From the NCBI GenBank assembly GCA_001464165.1, contig LNEX01000307.1:1-20810 (forward strand): DNA of 20,810 bases, read 5' to 3'. Position 1 is the first letter of the stretch; each line of letters begins with the position of its first letter. The notes beneath the pieces were generated by a model that saw only the letters and a list, made by a program, of their open reading frames with translations, was not told where the DNA came from and searched no databases. Source of the DNA: a bacterium Ga0077546. Its GTDB lineage: Bacteria; Cyanobacteriota; Vampirovibrionia; Obscuribacterales; Obscuribacteraceae. Both the position numbers and the translations under genes were made by a program. Of the stretch, positions 15,411-20,810 are shown in pieces.

Positions 15411-16174
15411 ATGAAAAATTCAATACGCCAGATCTGGGCCGTGGCTAAAGTAGCGGCCCGGTCGAACCTGGCTTACTTAGGTGAAGTAGCCAGTCGTACT
15501 TTCTTCTTGGCCGTCATTCTTTTCATCTTTTTGAAGCTCTGGCAGGCCACTTATCGAGAGTCAGCTAGTGCCGTTATTGGTGGCTTGTCGCTCAATCAAA
15601 TGCTCTGGTATTTGACTGTGACTGAGGCTATCTATATGTCGGCTCCGCGCTTGGCCCAGCAAATAGATGAAGACGTGCGTTCTGGCGCTCTGGCTGTGCG
15701 TTTGCTTAAACCAATAAGCTATCCGCTTTACTGCTTAAGTAGCGCACTTGGTGAGCGAATCGTTAGATTCTTAGCTAACTTCGCTACCGGTGCAGTCCAG
15801 CAGCACCGATTATGCTGCTAGTTGCAGTTCTTCTAGCCTTTGTTCTGGATGGCCTAGGTCACCTGATCATAGGGCTCTGGGCATTTTGGTTAGAAGATAC
15901 ATCCGGCCTGTTGCTTATCTACACCAGGTTAAGCATGATTCTTGGAGGCATGCTCATTCCCATGGAGCTGTTCCCCGATTGGCTGAAGAGCTTTGTCTTC
16001 TTCCTGCCTTTTCCTTATTTGGTCTGGGGGCCAGCTCATCTCTTCGTTCATTCCGATTGGCTGCAATTTGCTCAGCTAGTGGGTTTGCAGAGTTTGTATA
16101 TTTTGCTTTTGCTCGCTGTGGTTAATCTGATTTACGGTTGTGCATTAGAGCGCATTTCTGCGCATGGAGGTTAA
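15411..16174 (+). pseudogene. ABC-2 exporter permease 1, frameshifted by an internal deletion
   Basis: Membrane subunit of the exporter, one half of a heterodimer. The first frame (15411-15821) contains the N-terminal half: SNLAYLGEVASRTFFLAVILFIF (helix 1), LNQMLWYLTVTEAIYM (helix 2), RLAQQIDEDVRSGALAVRLLKPISYPLY (the coupling region facing the ATPase) and LGERIVRFLANFATGAV (helix 3). The rest appears in another frame from about 15800 to TAA 16174: LLVAVLLAFVLDGLGHLIIGLWAFWLEDTSG, then GGMLIPMELFPDWL and two final helices. In relatives about 10-18 residues, the end of helix 3 and a short loop, join the two; they are absent and the frame changes near 15797. GGAGG at its end is the ribosome site of the next gene. 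Unless the sequence is wrong, the exporter has lost one subunit. Confidence 0.82.
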
Positions 16175-16176
16175 CT

Positions 16177-16977
16177 ATGTGGTTTTCAAAAATTCTGAGC
16201 TATCTCAGGCTGGCTCGGGCTTATATCAAGCTCAACTGGTCGATGCAAATGGAATATCGCGGGGCCTTTGTTTCGCAGGCCCTAGCGATGTTTCTCAACA
16301 ACGGTACCTGGCTTGCCTTTTGGATGCTCTTTTTCAGCCGCTTCCCAGTTATTAAAGGCTGGGAGCAGTCTGACGTGGTAACCCTCTGGGCTATAAGTGC
16401 TGCTGGATTTGGCTTGGGCAATGCTTTTTGCTGGAATTTGCATAATCTGGCTGCCATGGTTTCTCGTGGCGAGTTAGATGTTTGGATGCTATATCCGAGA
16501 GCTTTAATTCCCCATCTTGCTCTCGGTAAGATGAGTGCCACCGCTATTGGTGATTTAGCTTTTGGCTATTTTATTTATATCTTCATGGTTCGGCCAGATT
16601 TGCAGCACTTCTTGCTCTTCAATTTGCTGGTGGTTGCTGTTGCTCTTGTCTTTATAGGCTTCAATTTGTGGCGCGGAAGTTTGGCTTTTTATTTTGGTCA
16701 GGCAGAAGTATTATCTGAGCAATGGTTCTTCGCCATGATTACTTTCTCTACTTATCCTAATTGTCTCTTCGACGGTTGGATGAAAGTAGTGCTCTACACC
16801 TTGATTCCAGCTGGCTTTATCAGCGGCTTGCCGGTTGAAGCTCTGCGCGATTTCGATTTTAGCGCTGCTGCTTTCACCTGGCTTGGTGCCCTTGCCGTGC
16901 TCGCTTCTGGTGCGGCATCGTTTGAGCTTGGCTTGCGTCGCTATCAATCGGGTAACTTGTTAGGCATGAGGTCGTGA
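16177..16977 (+). CDS. ABC-2 exporter permease 2
   Basis: Second membrane subunit, 266 residues, intact and of normal length. It shows the same plan as permease 1: MQMEYRGAFVSQALAMFLNNGTWLAFWMLFF (helix 1), DVVTLWAISAAGFGLGNAF (helix 2), SRGELDVWMLYPRALIPHLAL (coupling region), then AIGDLAFGYFIYIFMV, FNLLVVAVALVFIGFNLW and the conserved FSTYPNCLFDGWMKVVLYTLIPAGFISGLPVEALRDF, and a last helix. The signature FSTYP ... IPAGFISxLPVE is typical of the second permease in three-gene ABC-2 operons. GGAGG lies six bases before ATG 16177 and the gene begins two bases after the stop of permease 1, so the two are translationally coupled. The exported compound is unknown; related systems have been linked to drugs, viologens or polysaccharide-like substrates. 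Confidence 0.92.
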   Translation: MWFSKILSYLRLARAYIKLNWSMQMEYRGAFVSQALAMFLNNGTWLAFWMLFFSRFPVIKGWEQSDVVTLWAISAAGFGLGNAFCWNLHNLAAMVSRGELDVWMLYPRALIPHLALGKMSATAIGDLAFGYFIYIFMVRPDLQHFLLFNLLVVAVALVFIGFNLWRGSLAFYFGQAEVLSEQWFFAMITFSTYPNCLFDGWMKVVLYTLIPAGFISGLPVEALRDFDFSAAAFTWLGALAVLASGAASFELGLRRYQSGNLLGMRS

Positions 16978-17087
16978 GTGTTTCAGTGGGCATCGTACGA
17001 TTAATTCCTCTCAGAAGGCGAAAGTCACAGTTGTGGAATTTCTCAGAAAGAGAGAGGATGAAGTAGTCGTTGCAATTGAGGGTGACT

Positions 17088-17864
17088 ATGTCTAAGCGCG
17101 TCAATTTAGATGAGGTTAGCATAGCCGCTCCCTGCCCAGTCTCGTGGGCCGAAATGGACGGTGATGAGCGCAAGCGTTTTTGCTCTTTGTGCTCGTTGCA
17201 TGTCTACAATATTTCTGAGATGAAGCGCAAGGAGGCTGAAGATCTTCTCTCTGAAAATACTGACGGAGTCTGTCTTCGTCTGTTTCGCCGGGCCGACGGT
17301 ACTCTTATCACCAAAGATTGTCCTGTCGGTCGCCGCCTTACCGATGCTGTAAAACGTAGAGTGCGGGCTGCTGCGGTGGCCTTGGTGGCGATGCTCAATG
17401 CTTCCGCTGTCTTTGGTCAGGATACTAAATTGAAAGTGCCGGATAGCCTCGTAAAGACGGAACTAGCGAGGGCGGGTGTTCCGTTCTGGCCTGCTAATAC
17501 TTGGCCGAAGAATGCTGAGCCTAAGAAAGACGGTGAGAAAGGAGTCAAATCGGAAGTGATGGAGGGCGTTGCTCCCATGGTGACGGAGCCGTCCAGTCTT
17601 GAGAACAACAGAGAGCTCAATCAGAAGGCTGACACCACTGCAATGGATGCATTTCACGCCGCTCAGGCTCATCAGGCCGCTAAACGCTTAGCCTCAGCCG
17701 CTAAATCCTACGAAGTAGCCATCAAAGCTTTTCGCAAGGATAAAGGCAAGTATGACCACAAATTTGAAATGACTGTGGCGAAAGAATATTCCAAATTATT
17801 GCGCCAATTGAAGAAGAAGGCGAAAGCAAGGTGGATTGAGAAAGAGTTCGGCAGTGTAAAATAG
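17088..17864 (+). CDS. Membrane protein with N-terminal Cys motif and C-terminal helical repeat
   Basis: The first 80 residues carry a recurrent bacterial N-terminal module: APCPVSWAEMDGDERKRFC, SLCSLHVYNISEM, VCLRLFRRADGTLITKDCPVG. Its five cysteines (16, 32, 35, 62, 78) and the pattern CPxSW..M.GD.R.RFCxxC...VYN.S.M are kept; it is generally thought to be a cytoplasmic metal- or disulfide-binding domain fused to membrane anchors with variable outside domains. Residues about 93-110 (AAAVALVAMLNASAVFG) form one membrane segment. A Lys/Pro/Glu-rich linker follows, and residues about 180-250 resemble a single TPR-like helical hairpin (AAQAHQAAKRLASAAKSYEVAIKAF), very basic at the end. ATG 17088 is chosen over TTG 17070 because GAGGGTG lies just before it. 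It follows the exporter by 110 bases on the same strand and may be cotranscribed. Confidence 0.8.
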   Translation: MSKRVNLDEVSIAAPCPVSWAEMDGDERKRFCSLCSLHVYNISEMKRKEAEDLLSENTDGVCLRLFRRADGTLITKDCPVGRRLTDAVKRRVRAAAVALVAMLNASAVFGQDTKLKVPDSLVKTELARAGVPFWPANTWPKNAEPKKDGEKGVKSEVMEGVAPMVTEPSSLENNRELNQKADTTAMDAFHAAQAHQAAKRLASAAKSYEVAIKAFRKDKGKYDHKFEMTVAKEYSKLLRQLKKKAKARWIEKEFGSVK

Positions 17865-17900
17865 CCTGTCTTGTCGATGATGAGAGTCGTGCTCAGCTTC

Positions 17901-18197
17901 CTAATTTGAAGGCGGTCTAGGCTTGTCTTCGAATTGATTCATGCGGTCTTCTAACTTAACAATGCGCTTTTCAAGGCGTCCAACATTGCGTTCGGAAGAT
18001 AGCATCAATGAAGAGATGCCACTAAGCTTTGTGTTTACTTCTGAGCGAAACTCATGCAATTCTTCAATGCTCTGGTCAAGCTTAGCGTTTGTTTGCTTGA
18101 GGCTAGCATTGGTTTGGCCAATACCATCTGCAATCAAGGCAAATCCTGCCCGCATTTCTAGCTGCAACATTTCAATTAATTGCTTATCCTGGCTCAT
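17901..18197 (-). CDS. Small coiled-coil protein, copy B (intact)
   Basis: A 98-residue protein: LIEMLQLEMRAGFALIADGIGQ, then heptads QTNASLKQTNAKLDQSIEELHEFRSEVNTKL, a hydrophobic hinge SGISSLMLSSERN and a second coiled coil VGRLEKRIVKLEDRMNQFED with a Pro-rich tail. It should form a parallel oligomer, perhaps a hairpin like the small coiled-coil proteins carried near mobile elements; function unknown. ATG 18197 is chosen over an upstream TTG at 18248 because GAGGTG lies six bases before it, and because the TTG overlaps the -35 box. It converges on the gene ending at 17864 with a 36-base gap and no visible terminator. A frameshifted second copy lies at 13863-14164, in the same orientation on the other side of the exporter operon. 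Confidence 0.85.
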   Translation of the reverse strand: MSQDKQLIEMLQLEMRAGFALIADGIGQTNASLKQTNAKLDQSIEELHEFRSEVNTKLSGISSLMLSSERNVGRLEKRIVKLEDRMNQFEDKPRPPSN

Positions 18198-18218
18198 GTT
18201 ACTCACCTCGCTAGTCTC

Positions 18219-18248
18219 ACAATAGTGATAATGCTCAGAGCCTGTCAA
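18219..18248 (-). promoter_or_regulatory. Promoter of coiled-coil copy B
   Basis: On the minus strand TTGACA (18248-18243, perfect -35), 18-base spacer, TATTGT (18224-18219). Copy A keeps the -10 but has TTAATA at the -35 position. Confidence 0.6.
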
Positions 18249-18287
18249 TAGTTCAATGATACTGGAAAGTTTTTTTCGCTCTACATT

Positions 18288-18365
18288 CCGCTACCAAAAA
18301 CCGCTACAAAATACCGATACAAAATACCGCTACAAAATACCGATACAAAATACCGATACAAAGCG
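18288..18365. repeat. Six tandem 13-bp repeats
   Basis: Units of the form CCGMTACAAAATA with period 13 starting at 18288, 18301, 18314, 18327, 18340 and 18353; the first (ccgctaccaaaaa) and last (ccgatacaaagcg) are degenerate, the inner four alternate between C and A at the fourth base. There is no coding frame. It lies upstream of copy B of the coiled-coil gene and downstream of the minus-strand operon. Confidence 0.95.
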
Positions 18366-18463
18366 AAGCTTTGACATTGTGAAATTTGGGGCATGACACT
18401 ATAGCATACAGTATAATTAAGATCAAGCAATAGTCGCGGGTTAGGGTCCGTCTAAAATGATAT
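18366..18463. other. Short non-coding spacer
   Basis: AT-rich, including agtataattaag near 18410-18421, a plausible -10 element without a matching -35. No gene is seen between the tandem repeat and the operon terminator. Confidence 0.3.
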
Positions 18464-18512
18464 CGAAGAAAAATGAAGGAGGTGTCCGATTAACTCGAAC
18501 ACCCCCTCCATT
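18464..18512 (-). terminator. Rho-independent terminator of the right-hand operon
   Basis: On the minus strand ATGGAGGGGGTGTTCGA (18511-18495) pairs with TCGGACACCTCCTTCAT (18489-18473) with few mismatches, loop of five, followed by TTTTCTTC. It lies about 100 bases after the last stop codon at 18608. Confidence 0.88.
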
Positions 18513-18607
18513 TCAGTTTCTACCTATGCCAGTGCTTGCCTGTGTGGGTCGTTTTACCCCTTGCTCGGTCGTTTGTTCTTGTTCTGGCTGATTGCCGGCT
18601 GCCGCTC

Positions 18608-19189
18608 TTAGAAAATCTTCCAGTAGCTGGGGTCAGACGGGTAGTCATGGCCAGCTTCAGTGGCGGCGGTAAACGACAGCTCCAGGGAGAGGTCGCAGAT
18701 GGCCCGAGCTTGCACCATGAAGGTCTTGTGCTGGTCCAGCTCGGCGCTGTGGCAGGCGATGCCGGCGCGAGCTTTGAGGTGCTTGGTGTCGGTCGGCACC
18801 AGAGGTACTTCGCTGGCGTTTTCGCCCTTGTTGAGTGTCTCCTCAAGGGTTTCGGCCAGACGCTTGTCGGCGTCGGCTTGAGCGTGGGCACAGGCCTCTT
18901 CGGTACGCACTACCACCGAGTTGGCCAAAGCTTGCAGAGCCTGCAGTTTGGTCAGCACATCGGCGGCGCTCAAGGTCTTGGCCTCGTCAACGATGGCGCG
19001 AGCATTGGCGGCGACATCCTTCACCGCTTGCACGGTGAGATAGATTTCGGGGTTGCGACCCAAATCGATGCCGTCGAAGTGCTCGGTGCCCAGGTAGTAA
19101 ATCGCCTGTGCTTGAGCGTCGAGGGCGAGTAGCTGAGAACGCAAGACTGTCTTGCGGATCTGTTGCAGGTCAACTTTGTCTGTAGACAT
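18608..19189 (-). CDS. Hypothetical helical protein, last gene of the operon
   Basis: A 193-residue, almost wholly helical protein rich in Ala, Leu, Asp and Glu. Visible stretches are VDLQQIRKTVLRSQLLALDAQAQAIYYLGTEHF, then LTVQAVKDVAANARAIVDEAKTLSAADVLTKLQALQALANSV, and HAQADADKRLAETLEETLNKG. It has two or three isolated Cys and no membrane segment. ATG 19189 is preceded by AAAGGA. It is separated from the preceding operon gene by 108 bases holding a perfect 13-bp hairpin. I do not recognise a family; position after two Cys-cluster proteins suggests a functional partner, for example a helical bundle that binds them, but that is inference. Confidence 0.7.
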   Translation of the reverse strand: MSTDKVDLQQIRKTVLRSQLLALDAQAQAIYYLGTEHFDGIDLGRNPEIYLTVQAVKDVAANARAIVDEAKTLSAADVLTKLQALQALANSVVVRTEEACAHAQADADKRLAETLEETLNKGENASEVPLVPTDTKHLKARAGIACHSAELDQHKTFMVQARAICDLSLELSFTAATEAGHDYPSDPSYWKIF

Positions 19190-19219
19190 GGCTTGTTTCC
19201 TTTTGTCGGGTTAGTCGGA

Positions 19220-19250
19220 GGGATGATCGCGCGCCTTGCGCGATCATCCC
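19220..19250. repeat. Perfect 13-bp inverted repeat between operon genes
   Basis: GGGATGATCGCGC (19220-19232) and GCGCGATCATCCC (19238-19250) flank a five-base loop. No T-run follows on the minus strand, so it is more likely an mRNA processing or stability element, or a partial terminator that lowers expression of the last gene. Confidence 0.85.
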
Positions 19251-19297
19251 TAGGGATAGTTCCAACTGTTCAGTCGGGGCTTAGGACGATGGCAGGC

Positions 19298-19996
19298 TTA
19301 GACCAATTGGGGAATGTGGCAGTGGTTGCAGAGCGTGTGGTCCACGGCGATGCCCTGTTCCAGGTGTTGCTTGGCTTGCGGTGCGCAGAGCAGACGAACT
19401 TCCTTGAGCGATGGGATGGCACCGCTTTTGGTCTTCTGATCCACCAGACAGCGCAAGACAGCGGCTGTACCACGCAGGTTCATAACCGCTCCCGAGCTGC
19501 GTTGCGGGAAGATCGGAATGAGAATGGAACGAGCCTTGTATTCGCTGGCCAGAGCCATTGAATAGTTGAACAAGGCGCACATGCGGCGACGGCTGATGTC
19601 GTCGGCTTTGCCGAGACCGACCACGACGATGTGCCGGGGACGGCCGCCAGCTTCGATGGCAGGAACTTCCACCGCGAGATGCTCGCCGACGTTGCCTTGG
19701 AAGTTGTGTGCGACCATAGCCTTGCTGATGGCACCGTTGTGATGGGCGTCGAAAGCCATGGGGCCAGCTCCCAGGTCGCTGCCGAGCACCTTGGTGAGAA
19801 TCAAGAGATCGGCCGTGTCGTATTCCACACCGTGCTGGTGGCGTGGGTTGATGCCGCCTGTGACAGTGATGGTGGGAGAGAGATGTTCGCCGGCGCTGGC
19901 GTCGACGGAAGTGCAGCCTGTGCAGCCCTCACAGCGCTGGCTCGAAGGGCCAGGGCAAATGGGGGCAATAACCAAAGATTTCTTACCAGTAGTCAT
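19298..19996 (-). CDS. Macro/M17-peptidase-N-like domain protein with Cys clusters, paralogue 1
   Basis: A 232-residue protein. Residues 14-28 (CPGPSSQRCEGCTGC) give Cys14, 22, 25 and 28; residues 223-227 give CNHCH. Between them, residues about 60-215 resemble the N-terminal domain of leucyl aminopeptidases (M17, a macro-like fold): YDTADLLILTKVLGSDLGAG, ISKAMVAHNFQGNVGEHLAVEVPA, RHIVVVGLGKADDISRRRMCALFNYSMALA, ARSILIPIFPQ. No M17 catalytic domain (the NTDAEGR metal-binding half) follows; the protein stops at 232 residues, so it is not a peptidase. The N- and C-terminal cysteines may come together to bind one zinc. AGGAG six bases before ATG 19996. It is 35 bases downstream of its paralogue, same strand, so they form an operon. 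Function unknown: a ligand-binding or nucleotide-sensing domain held by a zinc knuckle is the simplest reading. Confidence 0.75.
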   Translation of the reverse strand: MTTGKKSLVIAPICPGPSSQRCEGCTGCTSVDASAGEHLSPTITVTGGINPRHQHGVEYDTADLLILTKVLGSDLGAGPMAFDAHHNGAISKAMVAHNFQGNVGEHLAVEVPAIEAGGRPRHIVVVGLGKADDISRRRMCALFNYSMALASEYKARSILIPIFPQRSSGAVMNLRGTAAVLRCLVDQKTKSGAIPSLKEVRLLCAPQAKQHLEQGIAVDHTLCNHCHIPQLV

Positions 19997-20031
19997 AATT
20001 TTCTCCTAAGAGTTAGTGTTGCTTCTCGCGT

Positions 20032-20793
20032 CTATTGTTGGGAGCGCGAGTGCGGAAGGTTGATGATGGCTGTGCGCGGATGGCTACAGCTGCTGCAGAG
20101 AGGACCAGCAATGTCGACGCCGCGACAAATGGCTGGTACCTGTTCGCTTTCGACGATCAAGGTGAGGTGAGAAAGAACGAGAGCGGCTTGCTCTTCAAGC
20201 AGGGCGAAGGTGAGGCGACAGCGCGTCAGGGCCGCGATTTGCTGACCACTGTTGGGAGCACTGTTGAAGTCAGAGACGGCAATCACAAGGTGGTTGTGCA
20301 AGCCGCTTACTGCTCCATCGAGGGCGCTGCCAACCAAACCGCACATGCCTTTGGTTTCAATGGCACTGCGATCGCCGAGGCCGACAAGAAGCACATGTGC
20401 GGTTGGTTCGTCGCCGGAGGAGTTGGTGCTATCGGAGGTCGATGGGCTGGCGGGCAAGTCGATCAGGTGAGTTTGAGCGCTGGCGCCTTGAAAGTCGGGG
20501 ATGGACAGTTTGCCATCTTTGAGTACTTCCGGGGCGCGGGCAGCAAGCAGAGCGCTGCCGTAGGGGCCCAGGCCGGTGTCAGTGAAAACAGGCAAGACCA
20601 CAAGAATGCTGGGCTTGGCGTCGCTGCTGTTGTCGGTCACGCTATGGCTGCCGATTAAGTGCGATTTGCTCTGGTCGAGCGCCGGTGTCGAAAAATCGCT
20701 CAACGCTTGGGGTAGAGTGGTCATGTCGACTTCCACGTTGAAACCAGCAGCGCAGAGGTTGTGATGGGGCGAACTACAATGGGGACAAAGCAT
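20032..20793 (-). CDS. Macro/M17-peptidase-N-like domain protein with zinc-ribbon N-terminus, paralogue 2
   Basis: A 253-residue protein, first gene of the operon. It opens with MLCPHCSSPHHNLC (Cys3, 6, 14), a zinc-ribbon-like half, and near the end has PLCSSCSHP (Cys233, 236), matching the position of CNHCH in paralogue 1. The core shares blocks with paralogue 1 and M17 N-terminal domains: ILVVLPVFTDTGLGPYGSALLAARAP, FQGASAQTHLIDLPA, AHVLLVGLGDRSAIETKGMCGLVGSALDGAVSG, LVIAVSDF. A Ser/Asp/Thr-rich insert (about 115-130) interrupts it. Identity with paralogue 1 is low, so they are old duplicates. No peptidase catalytic domain is present. AGGAG seven bases before ATG 20793 fixes the start, 17 bases from the window edge; any upstream operon members are outside. 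Confidence 0.72.
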   Translation of the reverse strand: MLCPHCSSPHHNLCAAGFNVEVDMTTLPQALSDFSTPALDQSKSHLIGSHSVTDNSSDAKPSILVVLPVFTDTGLGPYGSALLAARAPEVLKDGKLSIPDFQGASAQTHLIDLPASPSTSDSTNSSGDEPTAHVLLVGLGDRSAIETKGMCGLVGSALDGAVSGLHNHLVIAVSDFNSAPNSGQQIAALTRCRLTFALLEEQAALVLSHLTLIVESEQVPAICRGVDIAGPLCSSCSHPRTAIINLPHSRSQQ

Positions 20794-20810
20794 AGGATTA
20801 GCTCCTTTTT

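Noticed and set aside
18288..18365. Possible CRISPR array
   Set aside because: The units are contiguous 13-mers without spacers, and no cas gene is present.
12100..18400. Insertion sequence or integrase-bearing element
   Set aside because: Composition and decay suggest acquired DNA, but I see no transposase, integrase, terminal inverted repeats or attachment site.
20035..20658. Plus-strand frame of 207 codons near the right edge
   Set aside because: Antisense to paralogue 2, which has a ribosome site, Cys motifs and a recognised core.

Overview
Most likely a chromosomal segment of a bacterium with a mid-range GC genome, AGGAG-type ribosome binding sites and canonical rho-independent terminators. 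No gene here fixes the lineage. The mixture of small Cys-motif membrane proteins, helical hypotheticals and ABC-2 exporters would suit a large-genome environmental bacterium, for example a non-photosynthetic cyanobacterial relative of the Obscuribacterales type; that is a low-confidence guess.

Layout. (1) 1-1128: a minus-strand endonuclease/exonuclease/phosphatase-family membrane protein running off the left edge, a broken GNAT acetyltransferase, and a perfect 22-bp palindrome of TetR-operator type. (2) 1151-6215, all minus strand: a 1048-residue fusion of an acetolactate-synthase-like ThDP enzyme with an aldehyde dehydrogenase, a small membrane protein, a small acidic protein and a PlsC acyltransferase. 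(3) 6924-11952, all plus strand: a CYTH phosphatase/cyclase-fold protein, a single-module Clp-like AAA+ ATPase and two helical hypotheticals, mostly separated by strong terminators and by sizeable non-coding gaps. (4) 12300-18270: a lower-GC, decaying, probably acquired block. It holds a frameshifted DUF4143 ATPase, an ABC-2 exporter operon (ATPase, broken permease, intact permease), a membrane protein with a Cys-rich N-terminus, and two copies of a small coiled-coil gene in direct orientation at either side of the exporter operon, one copy dead. (5) 18288-20793: a 13-bp tandem repeat and a minus-strand three-gene operon. Two paralogous proteins each have a macro/leucyl-aminopeptidase-N-like core between cysteine clusters; a helical protein follows.

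How the genes work together. The exporter operon has its own promoter, a leader with a terminator, an ATPase and two different permeases, so it was built as a heterodimeric ABC-2 exporter, but the first permease is interrupted. The operon at the right edge is the best candidate for an undescribed system: its two paralogues carry what looks like the regulatory/ligand-binding domain of M17 peptidases without any peptidase domain, flanked by probable zinc-binding knuckles.

A recurring oddity is that three genes (GNAT, DUF4143 ATPase, ABC permease) each lack a short internal segment with a frame change, and the ABC ATPase lacks most of a C-terminal domain in frame. This may be real decay or an assembly fault; read mapping would decide.
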